This document shows, one piece after another, positions 26,332 to 35,196 of a stretch of DNA of 64,000 nucleotides. The notes under the pieces are model-generated. The model saw only the letters and a program-made list of their open reading frames with translations. It did not search any database and was not told where the DNA came from. The position numbers were made by a program, and so were the translations under genes. The stretch is from Antarctobacter heliothermus (lineage in GTDB: Bacteria > Pseudomonadota > Alphaproteobacteria > Rhodobacterales > Rhodobacteraceae): contig NZ_CP022543.1 in the NCBI RefSeq assembly GCF_002237555.1, forward strand, positions 1 through 64,000. The letters run 5' to 3'. Each line of letters opens with the position of its first letter. Positions within the stretch are counted from its first letter, which is position 1.

Positions 26332-29064
26332 ATGACTGAAAACAGCGCGACTCTGAGCGACCATATTCCGCTTGTGCGTCTTCTGGACGGCGCAGGGGAA
26401 GGTGACGTTCTGGTCGTCGACATTGCGAGCCTTATTGCCGCAAGGGGCGCACCGCTACCGCGCGTCTTGAGGGTCGTGCTTGAGAACGTCGCCGCACAGG
26501 CAGCAAGCGGCAAAGAAATGGACGCGCACGTCGCCGCGTTGGCTGGATGGCATCCGAACGCCTCTGAACTGGCGGTGCCGCTGGCCGTGTCGCGGGTCAT
26601 GCTGCCCGACTCAAGCGGATTGCCTGCGCTGATGGATCTTGCCGCCGCCAGGGACGTGTTGGTGCAGGCTGGGCAAAGCCCCGGGCGGGTTGAGCCCGCC
26701 GTGCCAGTTACGCTGGTGGTGGATCACTCCCTAATCGTCGATGTGGCCGGGCATCCGAATGCCAAGGATCGCAACATTGCCGAGGAATACCGGCGCAACG
26801 GCGAACGATACGCCTTTTTCAAATGGGCGCAGCAGGCCTTTGCCGGGCTGAGGGTGGTGCCGCCTGGGGCGGGGATCATTCACCAGGTCCACCTGGAGAG
26901 CATCGCGCAGGTCGTGGCCCCGGTCACGCGCGAAGGGCTGCCTGATATCCTGACCACCGAGTTCGTTCTGGGCTGCGACAGCCACACCACCATGGTCGGC
27001 GGCATCGGCATGCTGGCCTGGGGCGTCGGAGGCATAGATGGCGAGGCCGCCGCGCTTGGCCTGCCCTACGAGGTGCGCATCCCTCGCATTGTGGGGGTCA
27101 ACCTGACCGGGGCGCTTGGGCCAGGGGCCACGACCACCGACCTGGTGCTGACCATCACGCAGCGCCTGCGCGAAGTTGGCGTTGTGGGGGCCTTTGTTGA
27201 GTTTTGCGGTCTCGGCACCCGGAACCTGACGGTGCCCGACCGGGCCACGATTGCCAACATGGCACCGGAGTACGGTGCGACCTGCGGATATTTCCCTATC
27301 GACGCACAGACGCTGGACTATCTCAGCAGTTCAGGCCGAGACCCTGCGCAAGTGGCGCGGATCGAGGCCTATGCCAAGCGCACCGACCTTTGGGCCGGCG
27401 AGGACGAAGCGCCTGCAGAGTATTCCGAGCTGGTCGAGATTGACCTGGCCGGTATCGTCCCCAGCGTGGCAGGCCCCAAGCGGCCGCAGGATCGTGTAGC
27501 GCTGGACCACGTGCCGCAGGCCTTCCGCGACGCCCTGACTGCCCCGGTCGGACCTCAGGGCTTCGGGCTGGATTGCGACACGGTGCAGCGCGAGGTTCAG
27601 GTGATGGTCGAGGGACAGCCAGTCACGTTCCGGCACGGTAGCCTGACGATCGCCGCGATCACCTCTTGCACCAACACGTCGAACCCGTCGGTCATGCTAG
27701 CGGCGGGGCTGCTGGCGCGCAACGCAGTGGAGCGGGGACTTCGCGTTCCACCGGGGATCAAGACATCGCTCGCGCCCGGGTCACGACTGGTCGAAGATTA
27801 TCTGGCCGATGCCGGGCTACTGCCGCCACTAGAGGCGCTGGGGTTCCACATCGTCGGTTTTGGCTGCACCACCTGCTCGGGCAAGTCAGGGCCGATCGCC
27901 CCCGGTCTGGCCGAGACCATCGCCGCAAACGATCTGGTCTGTGCCGCCATCCTGTCAGGCAATCGCAATTTCGAAGGCCGCATCCACAAGTCCGCCCGCG
28001 CCGCCTACCTGGCTTCGCCACCGCTGGTGGTGGCCTATGCGTTGGCCGGGCGGCTCGATATCGACTTCGCCACCGAGCCACTGGGAACCGATGCCACCGG
28101 GCAGCCTGTCATGCTGGCCGACATCTGGCCCGACAACGTCGAGACCGAAGCTCTAGTCCGCGAAAGCCAGAAGCCCGAGCGCTTCCGCAAGAGCTATGCC
28201 ACCCTGTATGACGGCGCGCAGCACTGGCAGGAACTGGACAGTGTCACCGGCCCGGTCTTCGTCTGGGACCCGAAATCGACATATATTCAGCGCCCACCCT
28301 TCTTCGAGCTTTCCGCGCAGCCGGTGCCTGACCGACTGGACGCTGCGCGAGCACTGGTCGTGGCGGGAGATTCACTGACAACCGACTTCATCACTCCCTC
28401 GGGCGAGATCCTGCCCGACACACAAGCGGGCCGCTACCTGTTGGACAGGGGCGTAGACCCTGCCAATTTCAATGCCGTAACCCAGCGGCGCGGCAACCAC
28501 GAGTTCATGGCCCGCGTCACCTTTGCCAACCAACGGATGAAGAACCAGCTGGCCGGGGGGCAGGAAGGCGGCGTGACCCGGCTGACGCCCGAGGGGCCGA
28601 TTACGACAGTCTTCGACGCAGCACAGGCGTTGCAACAGGAAGGCTTTCCCGCAATCGTCCTGGCAGGCCGTGACTATGGCATGGGGTCCAGCCGCGATTG
28701 GGCGGCCAAGGGGCCGAAGCTGCTGGGCATTCGCGCGATCCTTGCCGAAAGCTTCGAGAGGATCCACAGGTCCAACCTGGTTGGCATGGGGATTTTGCCG
28801 ATGGCCTTTGCGCCCGGGCAAGGTGTCGGTCCTCTGGGGCTTTCTGGTTTCGAGCGTTTCGACTTCTCCGGCCTCCTGGCGGCGCTTGAAGAAGGCACGC
28901 CGATCCCGGTCTGCGCAACCGCGTCCGACGGCACCAGAACCCGCTTTCAGGTTCGCCTGGACATCGCCAGCACCCACGAGCGCGAACTGCTGCGCGCCGG
29001 GGGAATTTTTGCTTCGATCGTATCTCTGCCCGCGGCGGTGGCGCATGGAAAGGACAAGCCATGA
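26332..29064 (+). CDS. aconitase family hydratase
   Basis: The 910-residue protein is full length for the AcnA/IRP type. Iron-sulfur ligands are visible in 'TSCTNTSNPSVMLAAGL' and 'FGCTTCSGKSGPI'. Substrate-binding motifs include 'GCDSHTTMVGGIGMLAWGVGG', and the C-terminal swivel domain has 'GRDYGMGSSRDWAAKGPKLLG' and 'ESFERIHRSNLVGMGILP'. The 'CSGKSG' loop differs from the usual 'CIGNSG', so it may not be a housekeeping aconitase. In this cluster it may hydrate an unsaturated dicarboxylate for the divergently encoded lyase. No ribosome binding site is seen. Its stop overlaps the next start (ATGA). Confidence 0.88.
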   Translation: MTENSATLSDHIPLVRLLDGAGEGDVLVVDIASLIAARGAPLPRVLRVVLENVAAQAASGKEMDAHVAALAGWHPNASELAVPLAVSRVMLPDSSGLPALMDLAAARDVLVQAGQSPGRVEPAVPVTLVVDHSLIVDVAGHPNAKDRNIAEEYRRNGERYAFFKWAQQAFAGLRVVPPGAGIIHQVHLESIAQVVAPVTREGLPDILTTEFVLGCDSHTTMVGGIGMLAWGVGGIDGEAAALGLPYEVRIPRIVGVNLTGALGPGATTTDLVLTITQRLREVGVVGAFVEFCGLGTRNLTVPDRATIANMAPEYGATCGYFPIDAQTLDYLSSSGRDPAQVARIEAYAKRTDLWAGEDEAPAEYSELVEIDLAGIVPSVAGPKRPQDRVALDHVPQAFRDALTAPVGPQGFGLDCDTVQREVQVMVEGQPVTFRHGSLTIAAITSCTNTSNPSVMLAAGLLARNAVERGLRVPPGIKTSLAPGSRLVEDYLADAGLLPPLEALGFHIVGFGCTTCSGKSGPIAPGLAETIAANDLVCAAILSGNRNFEGRIHKSARAAYLASPPLVVAYALAGRLDIDFATEPLGTDATGQPVMLADIWPDNVETEALVRESQKPERFRKSYATLYDGAQHWQELDSVTGPVFVWDPKSTYIQRPPFFELSAQPVPDRLDAARALVVAGDSLTTDFITPSGEILPDTQAGRYLLDRGVDPANFNAVTQRRGNHEFMARVTFANQRMKNQLAGGQEGGVTRLTPEGPITTVFDAAQALQQEGFPAIVLAGRDYGMGSSRDWAAKGPKLLGIRAILAESFERIHRSNLVGMGILPMAFAPGQGVGPLGLSGFERFDFSGLLAALEEGTPIPVCATASDGTRTRFQVRLDIASTHERELLRAGGIFASIVSLPAAVAHGKDKP

Positions 29065-29477
29065 ACAGCGATCTGACTTGGGCCAGCGACCTCGCCGTCG
29101 CCTATCTACAGGCGATGGAGGCGCGCGACATCAAAGCCGCGCGTGCCTTGGTGGCCGATGGCGCGATGGAGATCGTCTTTCCCGGTGGCCGCCGTTTCAG
29201 CGGGATCGACGAGATCATCCGCAATTCCTCGGGCCGCTACCGCGTGGTGCGCAAGCATATCGAAAACCGAGACGCCTGGCGGAGCGACGGGTGCGTCCGG
29301 GTGATGATCACCGGTACGCTTTACGGGGAATGGCCCGATGGAACCGCGTTCGAGGACATCCGCTTCGTCGATTGGTTCGAGATCGAAGAGGCTCCGCCCG
29401 CGCGGATCCTGCGCCAGCACGTCTGGAACGACAGCGGTGAACGGTTGGTTGCAATGCAAGGGGACGCCAAAGGATGA
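29061..29477 (+). CDS. SnoaL/NTF2-like fold protein
   Basis: This 138-residue protein has the pattern of the NTF2-like superfamily: an N-terminal helix 'AVAYLQAMEARDIKAARALVAD', then 'MEIVFPGGRRFSGIDEIIRNS', and beta strands ending 'FVDWFEIEEAPPARILRQHVWND'. Members are small dehydratases, isomerases, cyclases or binding proteins. It is translationally coupled on both sides (ATGA overlaps at 29061 and 29474), so it must work with the hydratase and cyclic amidohydrolase. Its activity cannot be assigned. Confidence 0.72.
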   Translation: MNSDLTWASDLAVAYLQAMEARDIKAARALVADGAMEIVFPGGRRFSGIDEIIRNSSGRYRVVRKHIENRDAWRSDGCVRVMITGTLYGEWPDGTAFEDIRFVDWFEIEEAPPARILRQHVWNDSGERLVAMQGDAKG

Positions 29478-30835
29478 GCTTTGACCTGGTTCTTAAGAAC
29501 GGAGAGATCGTTTTTCCTCGCGAGGGCGTTCAACGCGGCAGCATTGCCGTATCGAACGGGCGCATCGCCGCCATCCTCGCGCCCGGAGAGGCCGTCGCCG
29601 GCAAGCGGGTGATCGACTGCACCGACCAATGGATTCTACCCGGCGCCATCGACCCGCATACACACATCGGTTTTGGCGCAAAAGCCGAGGACTGGACCAC
29701 CGAGAGCCGCACCGCCGCTCTTGCCGGTGTGACCGGCCTGATGACCTTCTGGCGGTCCGAGAACTTGGCCGACATGACCGATTCCTGGCGTGCCGAGGGC
29801 GAAGCGCGTTCGGCCATCGACTTCGGCTTTCACTTTGGCGTCACGGCCCGTCGCCACGTGGAAGAGTTCCCGGCCCTGGCGCGCCGCTTCGGCGTGACCT
29901 CGCTGAAGGTTTACCTGATGTACAAGGGCGAGACGGGCCGCGCCAAAGGGTTCGAAGAAGTTGACGACGGGTTGCTGTTCGCCGCGCTCCAGGCCGGGGC
30001 AAAGGTTCCCGGCGGCGTCGTCGGCGTGCATTGCGAGAATACCGAGGTGATCCCGGTGTTCCGCGAGCCGGTGAAAGCCGCAGGCCGCATGGATCTTGGA
30101 GCCTGGGACGACCAGAGCCCCGGCTTCCTGGAGACCGAGAACGTCTTCCGCGTCGCCTATTTCGGGGAAAAGGCAGGTTGCCCGGTGAACATCGTTCACA
30201 TGTCGGCGGTGGAAAGCCTGGACCTGGTCCGCGGCATGCGCCGCCCCGACCGGCCCGCGATCAACGTCGAAACCTGCATTCACTACCTGACGCTCAGCCG
30301 CGACTCGGACATTGGGGATCTCGGCAAGGTGAACCCGCCACTGCGCAGCCGCAAGGATGTTGACGGTCTGTGGGAGGGCGTGCGCGATGGCGCGATCCAA
30401 ACAATCGGCTCGGACCATGTGGCGCGCAAGCGGGGCACCAAGGGGCCAGATATCTGGCGGGCCTCGGCGGGGTTCCCTGGCATCGGTCAGATATGGCCGG
30501 CACTGGTCAGCGAGGGGTATTTCGCGCGAGACATCCCCATCGAGACGCTGGCCGCGGCCACCAGCCGCAATGTCGCGGAGCTGTACAAACTGCCCCGCAA
30601 GGGCCGCATTGCCCCGGGCCATGATGCCGATTTCGCCATTATCGACCCCGACAGGGAAACCACAGTGCATCACGCCGACTTCCCGTCGCACTCGGACTAT
30701 TCGCCCTATGAGGGCATGCGCTTCAAGGGCGCGGTAACCCATACGGTGCTGCGGGGCCTTGTCCTGTCCGAAAACGGCACATTGGCCGAGGATGCCATCC
30801 AGTCCGGCGGCCAATATCTATTCCGGGCCAACTAA
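29474..30835 (+). CDS. dihydropyrimidinase/allantoinase-type cyclic amidohydrolase
   Basis: The 453-residue protein is a binuclear-metal amidohydrolase: 'DPHTHIGF' (His-x-His), 'SLKVYLMYKG' (carboxylated Lys), 'GVHCENTEV', 'VNIVHMSAVESLDLVR' (metal His residues) and 'IGSDHVARKRG' (catalytic Asp). The family opens cyclic amides: dihydropyrimidines, hydantoins, allantoin, dihydroorotate and cyclic imides. With the isochorismatase-type amidase that follows, it suggests ring opening of a cyclic amide or imide and then removal of ammonia. The start overlaps the SnoaL-like gene stop. Confidence 0.85.
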   Translation: MSFDLVLKNGEIVFPREGVQRGSIAVSNGRIAAILAPGEAVAGKRVIDCTDQWILPGAIDPHTHIGFGAKAEDWTTESRTAALAGVTGLMTFWRSENLADMTDSWRAEGEARSAIDFGFHFGVTARRHVEEFPALARRFGVTSLKVYLMYKGETGRAKGFEEVDDGLLFAALQAGAKVPGGVVGVHCENTEVIPVFREPVKAAGRMDLGAWDDQSPGFLETENVFRVAYFGEKAGCPVNIVHMSAVESLDLVRGMRRPDRPAINVETCIHYLTLSRDSDIGDLGKVNPPLRSRKDVDGLWEGVRDGAIQTIGSDHVARKRGTKGPDIWRASAGFPGIGQIWPALVSEGYFARDIPIETLAAATSRNVAELYKLPRKGRIAPGHDADFAIIDPDRETTVHHADFPSHSDYSPYEGMRFKGAVTHTVLRGLVLSENGTLAEDAIQSGGQYLFRAN

Positions 30836-30860
30836 AACCCGCTTTTTGAAAGAGATCCAC

Positions 30861-31574
30861 ATGAGCGAACGCATCTGGGACAAGTTCCTGACCGACAAGG
30901 ACAAACGCATTTTTCAGCTGGCCGGTTATGGCAAGCGAGGCGGATTCGGCACCCGACCGGCGCTGTTCATCATCGACGTGCAGTACAACTTTACCGGCGA
31001 TGAACCGGGCGAGACGCAAGAAGAAGGCGTCAAGCAATACCGCACCCACTGCGGCGAGGCGGGCTGGCAGGCCGTGCCCCATATCGAACGCCTGTTGAAA
31101 ATCGCGCGCGCCAAGAACTTGCCAGTTTTCTACACTGTGTCTGAACGGCGGGCCGACATGATCGACAGCGGCGTGCAGGTCGGCAAAAGCCATCGAGGCG
31201 GAGAGAAGACCTCTGTCGAGGGGAGCCACGCCACTCAGACGGTCGCCCCGCTCGCGCCGCAGCCGCGGGACATCCTGATCGGCAAGCGCAAACCCTCGGC
31301 TTTCTTCGGCACGATCTTCATGAGCCACCTCAACTTCCTGGACGTTGACACGCTGATCATGACCGGCTGCACCACCTCGGGTTGCCTGCGGGCGACGACG
31401 GTGGACGCCTATTCGTTCAACTTCAAGGTGGTAATCCCCGAGGAAACCGCCTTTGACCGGTTCGAGGCAAGCCACGCCATCAACCTGTTCGACCTGAACT
31501 GCAAATACGCAGACGTCATCCCCACCGATGAAGTCGCCGCCTATCTTGAAGGGCTGGAGCCGCGCCAAGAATAA
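30861..31574 (+). CDS. isochorismatase family amidohydrolase
   Basis: The 237-residue cysteine hydrolase has the family triad: Asp in 'LFIIDVQYNFTGDEP', Lys in 'ILIGKRKPSAFFGT' and Cys in 'IMTGCTTSGCLRATTVDAYSFNF'. The length and N-terminal extension resemble N-carbamoylsarcosine amidase and maleamate amidohydrolase types rather than true isochorismatases. It would release ammonia (and CO2 if the substrate is a carbamoyl compound) from the ring-opened product. The ATG at 30861 follows AAAGAGAT and is 25 bases after the amidohydrolase stop. It is the last gene of the forward operon. Confidence 0.83.
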   Translation: MSERIWDKFLTDKDKRIFQLAGYGKRGGFGTRPALFIIDVQYNFTGDEPGETQEEGVKQYRTHCGEAGWQAVPHIERLLKIARAKNLPVFYTVSERRADMIDSGVQVGKSHRGGEKTSVEGSHATQTVAPLAPQPRDILIGKRKPSAFFGTIFMSHLNFLDVDTLIMTGCTTSGCLRATTVDAYSFNFKVVIPEETAFDRFEASHAINLFDLNCKYADVIPTDEVAAYLEGLEPRQE

Positions 31575-31596
31575 GGCCCGGTCAACGGCTATTTGG

Positions 31597-32373
31597 TCAA
31601 ACAGCCAGGTAGCCGCCATCCACCAGCACGTCGCAGCCGGTCATAAAGGCGGCCTCGTCACTCAGCAGATGCGCGGCCATGGCGGCGACTTCTTGCGGAG
31701 TACCCAGCCGGCCGGTCAGGTAGCGCGCGCCAAGGGCAGCCTCGGCGGCCTCGGCCGAGCCATAGCGGCGCTCCAGCCGGCTGGTCAGCACCGCGCCGGG
31801 GGACAGGCTGAGGGCGCGGATGCCCTCTTGCGCGTGATCCACGGCCAGCGAGCGGGCCAGCTGGATCAGTCCGGCCTTCGACACGGCATAGGCCGCGCGT
31901 CCAGCCGCACCCACCTGACCAAGTTGCGAGGCGACGTTCAGAATAACGCCGCCTGCGTTTTGGGGACGCCGCATGTGGGGAATGGCCTCGCGCGCAATCA
32001 GCATGGCGCCGGTTAGGTTGACAGCCAGCGTCCGGTTCCAGGCGTCGAGGGACAGTTCGGTGACGGGCAGGCCCTCGGTTGCGGTGGCGGCATTGTTGAC
32101 CACCCCGTCCAACCGCCCGAACTTGGCCACGCAAGCATCAACTGCCGCCACGACAGAGGCCGCGTCCGAGACGTCGCAAGCCATGGGCAGCGCCGGGCCC
32201 GGTAGATTGCGGACCAACTCCAGCGGCGCCTCGAGGTCCAGCAGCGCCAGCGACGCCCCCTCGCAGGACAGTCTCTCGGCAATCGCACGCCCAATGTCAC
32301 CCGATGCCCCGGTGATCAGGATCACCTTCCCGGCCTGCCGCCCACCGCTCACGGCATCACTTTCCAAAGGCAT
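31597..32373 (-). CDS. SDR family oxidoreductase
   Basis: The 258-residue classical short-chain dehydrogenase has the cofactor motif 'ILITGASGDIGRAIAERL', 'GVVNNAATATEG' and the active-site 'YAVSKAGLIQLARSLAVD', with a preceding Ser in 'LNVASQLGQVG'. 'LLDLE' after the second strand suggests NAD(H). It is the last gene of the ABC transporter operon and overlaps the end of the permease gene by 17 bases. It should oxidise or reduce a hydroxyl/keto group on the imported compound or an intermediate; the substrate is not known. Confidence 0.85.
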   Translation of the reverse strand: MPLESDAVSGGRQAGKVILITGASGDIGRAIAERLSCEGASLALLDLEAPLELVRNLPGPALPMACDVSDAASVVAAVDACVAKFGRLDGVVNNAATATEGLPVTELSLDAWNRTLAVNLTGAMLIAREAIPHMRRPQNAGGVILNVASQLGQVGAAGRAAYAVSKAGLIQLARSLAVDHAQEGIRALSLSPGAVLTSRLERRYGSAEAAEAALGARYLTGRLGTPQEVAAMAAHLLSDEAAFMTGCDVLVDGGYLAV

Positions 32374-33154
32374 TGTTCAACCCTACGGTACGTTCCAGTC
32401 CAAGGACGAGGACATAAGCAAATAGGATCAATAGGGCCGAGACGGCGGCGATCATCGGGTCGATGGCGAATTCGATGTAGTTGTAGATACGGATCGGCAG
32501 CGTCGTCACGTCAGGCCCCGACAGGAAGATCGAGATCGTTACCTGATCGAAGCTAAGGATGAAGCAGAAGATCAGGCTGACCATCACCGCCGGCATGATC
32601 GCGGGCATGATGACCCCGAAAAGGACACGCGACGGGCGCGCGCCCAGTCCCTCGGCCGCCTCGGCGAGCGACGGATCCAGCGACACCAGCGAGGCGCCGA
32701 CCGTCCGCACAACGTATGGAATGGTGATCAGCGTATGGCCCAGCAACAGCCCGGCCCAATTGCCCGGCAGCAGCGCCATGCCGATCTCCGAGGTGCGCAT
32801 GAACTGGAACAGCGCAACGCCGGTGACGATGGTGGGCAGGATCAACGGCAGCATGAAGAAGCCGCGCAGGAACTCTCGCCCCGCCTCGCCCTTCCGGGCG
32901 ATGGACAGGGCAGCCAGAGTGCCCAGCACGGTGGCCACGACGGTGGAAAGCCCCGCCAGCAACAGGCTGTCGATGAAGCTTTCCAGAAAGTCCTGCCGCT
33001 GGAACAGCGCCTGGTACCACTTCAGCGTGAATCCCTCGGGCGGGAAGGCGACATAGGGCGTTTCGGTGAACGACCCGGCGATGATCACGATCAGTGGCCC
33101 CATCAGGAAGATGACGACAAGAAGAGTGGTGAAGTCGACAAAACGGCGGGCCAT
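32357..33154 (-). CDS. ABC transporter permease, PotC-like
   Basis: The 265-residue inner-membrane permease has about six helices and the EAA loop 'DPSLAEAAEGLGARPSRVLFGVIMPAIMP'. It is the second permease of a polyamine/opine-type importer. The ATG at 33154 overlaps the stop of the first permease (ATGA); a longer in-frame extension upstream is a shadow of that gene. 'GSFTETPYVAFPPEGFTLKWYQ' is typical of PotC-type N-termini. Confidence 0.9.
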   Translation of the reverse strand: MARRFVDFTTLLVVIFLMGPLIVIIAGSFTETPYVAFPPEGFTLKWYQALFQRQDFLESFIDSLLLAGLSTVVATVLGTLAALSIARKGEAGREFLRGFFMLPLILPTIVTGVALFQFMRTSEIGMALLPGNWAGLLLGHTLITIPYVVRTVGASLVSLDPSLAEAAEGLGARPSRVLFGVIMPAIMPAVMVSLIFCFILSFDQVTISIFLSGPDVTTLPIRIYNYIEFAIDPMIAAVSALLILFAYVLVLGLERTVGLNNAFGK

Positions 33155-34074
33155 CAGGAGTCTCCAGTGCGGAACAGCAGCGCGTGCAGCGCCAGCATGA
33201 TCATGTTCATCGCAAGCAGGACAAAGACCATCGCCGCCCCGAAAGGCCAGTTCAGGGCATAGGTGAACTGTTCGTAAATCAGCGTCGACACCGTTGCGAC
33301 GGTGCCTCCGCCAAGCAGTGCAGGCGTGACGAAGGCACTGATGGTGAACGAAAACACAAGGATGGCCCCTGCACCGACACCCGGCAAGGTCAGCGGCCAG
33401 ATCACATGGGTGAAGGTACGCAGGCTGGTTGCACCGAGGTTCTCTGAGGCTTCCAGCAGGTGGCCGGGCAACGACTGCATGACCGAGGTCAGCGACAGCA
33501 CCATGAAGGGCAATGTCATGTGCACCATGCCAACGACGACGGCAAACCACCCCCCGATCAGAGAATAAGGCCCCAACCCCAGCAGCGAGAAGCCTTGGTT
33601 CAACACGCCCTGCTCTCCCAGCATCACCAGCCAAGCATAGGTTCGCACCACCAAGTTGATCAGCAACGGCGACAGGGCGATCGACAGCAGGATTGATCGC
33701 ATCATCGGGCCCGAGCGCGCGATTTTCCATGCCAGCGGATAGCCCAGCAGCACCGTAAAGAAGGTCACGCTGACGCCCAAGGCGATCGTGCGCAGGATCA
33801 CGGTCAGGTAATAGGGCTCGGCAAAGATGTCGGCATAGTTTTGCAGCGACCACATTTCACGGAAGATGAACATGGGGTCGTAGAGGTTGAAGCTCATCCG
33901 GGCCAGCGCCACGTAGGGCAGCACGATACCGACCAAATACAGCAACAACACCGGGGCCATCTGACCCAACCGCCGCATCCTGTCCCTGCGCCGTCCCTTG
34001 CGGGAGGCGATCGCGGCGGCATCCCTCGCTGGCGGCGCTGAACGGTTCAGAGCGATGGAGGGGGCTTCGGACAT
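33154..34074 (-). CDS. ABC transporter permease, PotB-like
   Basis: The 306-residue permease has a cytoplasmic basic N-terminus of about 30 residues, six predicted helices and an EAA loop near 'LLEASENLGATSLRTFTHVIWPLTLPGVGAG'. It pairs with the following PotC-like protein. It starts 93 bases after the solute-binding protein stop, with a strong hairpin in between that probably lowers permease expression relative to the binding protein. Confidence 0.9.
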   Translation of the reverse strand: MSEAPSIALNRSAPPARDAAAIASRKGRRRDRMRRLGQMAPVLLLYLVGIVLPYVALARMSFNLYDPMFIFREMWSLQNYADIFAEPYYLTVILRTIALGVSVTFFTVLLGYPLAWKIARSGPMMRSILLSIALSPLLINLVVRTYAWLVMLGEQGVLNQGFSLLGLGPYSLIGGWFAVVVGMVHMTLPFMVLSLTSVMQSLPGHLLEASENLGATSLRTFTHVIWPLTLPGVGAGAILVFSFTISAFVTPALLGGGTVATVSTLIYEQFTYALNWPFGAAMVFVLLAMNMIMLALHALLFRTGDS

Positions 34075-34134
34075 GTGCGTACTTTCCGTGAAAGAGGCGC
34101 CGGGGCCGGGGCCCGCGGCGTCTTTGTCAAGTGA

Positions 34135-34156
34135 CGGCGGGCAAGACGGCCCGCCG
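34135..34156 (-). terminator. intercistronic hairpin between binding protein and permease genes
   Basis: CGGCGGGC and GCCCGCCG form a perfect 8-bp stem with a 6-nt loop just after the binding protein stop. There is no T-tract. Such hairpins commonly stabilise upstream mRNA and cause partial termination in ABC operons. Confidence 0.5.
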
Positions 34157-34167
34157 GTGTCGCCGGA

Positions 34168-35196
34168 TCAGTTGGCGAATTCCTTGTTCCACTGGGCCAG
34201 CAGATCAGGTTTCTGCGGGTTCAGAACGCCCCAGTCCGCGAAGCGCAGGCTGTTGATCTTGTCGGCCCCGTAGACGTGCTTGGCCGCCAGCTCGGCCGGC
34301 AGTTCGACCGTCTTGTTCGAGGGGCTGTACAGCTTGGGCGCAAAGCTCAACTGGTAATCCGGGCTCATCGCGGTGTTCACCCATTCCTTGGCCATGTCCA
34401 TGTTGGCGGCATGGGCCGGGATCTGCATGCCGGTGCGCATGCCATAGGTGCCCTCTTCGGGGGTGGCGAGCGCCAGGTTGATGCCGTCATCCATCAGCAG
34501 CTGCACGCGGTGGGTATAGAACAGTGCCGCGTCCATCTCGCCGCGCTGGAACTTGCCGAAGCCGTCCGTCACGCCCTTGTAGATCATCATGTCATCGAGC
34601 TGCTTGAGCTTCTCAAAGCCGGGGGCCATGTTCTCGGCCCCGCCGCCGTTCAGCTGCGCGGCGATCATCAGGAAGATAATGCCGTAGGTGGCCGAGATAT
34701 GCGGCACGCCGACGGTGATGCCCGACTGCCAAAGGTCTTCCCACGAGGTGGGGGCGTCCATCTTGTCGGGATTGTAGGCCAGCCCGAACTCGTAGATCAT
34801 CGCGGTGTATTGCGGCAGGACCGGCGGCTTTGCCATGTCGTAGACATCGGCCAGGTTCGGGATCTCGGCCGGGTCGATATCGGCCCAAAGGCCGGCGGTG
34901 TCGCCAAAAATGGCCTCATCTTCATTGACATAGACGACATCGAAGGGCGGGTTGTTGCGCGAAGCGATGACCTTGGGAATGAAGGTATTGCCAATTCCCA
35001 GTTCCAGCGACACCGAAGCGCCATGTGCCGCCTCGAACCCGGGGATGACCGAGGAGCGAAGGATGCTTTCATACGTCCCCCCGAAGGTGCCGATGTTCAG
35101 CGAAGTCGCTGCGCGGGCCAACCGAGGCGCTGCAAGGCCGGCAACCGTGGCTCCGCCGATCAGGCCAAGCGCACCGCGTCGTGTGAAATCCTGCAT
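34168..35196 (-). CDS. ABC transporter substrate-binding protein, PotD-like, Tat signal
   Basis: The 342-residue protein starts with a twin-arginine signal, 'FTRRGALGLIGGATVAGL', cleaved after 'ARA'. The mature type II binding protein begins 'SLNIGTFGGTYESILRSSVIPGF', and a binding-cleft segment reads 'GVPHISATYGIIF'. Its ATG overlaps the ATPase stop (TAATG). The spermidine/putrescine-type family binds polyamines but also many other cationic or zwitterionic compounds. It is about 45-50% similar by eye to the second binding protein of the window (38773-39804). Confidence 0.9.
   Translation of the reverse strand: MQDFTRRGALGLIGGATVAGLAAPRLARAATSLNIGTFGGTYESILRSSVIPGFEAAHGASVSLELGIGNTFIPKVIASRNNPPFDVVYVNEDEAIFGDTAGLWADIDPAEIPNLADVYDMAKPPVLPQYTAMIYEFGLAYNPDKMDAPTSWEDLWQSGITVGVPHISATYGIIFLMIAAQLNGGGAENMAPGFEKLKQLDDMMIYKGVTDGFGKFQRGEMDAALFYTHRVQLLMDDGINLALATPEEGTYGMRTGMQIPAHAANMDMAKEWVNTAMSPDYQLSFAPKLYSPSNKTVELPAELAAKHVYGADKINSLRFADWGVLNPQKPDLLAQWNKEFAN

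Noticed and set aside
29636..30814. 392-codon minus-strand open frame
   Set aside because: Antisense shadow of the cyclic amidohydrolase, which has all metal ligands.
32357..33853. 498-codon version of the PotC-like permease
   Set aside because: The upstream 233 codons are an out-of-frame reading of the PotB-like gene; the ATGA overlap start fits.
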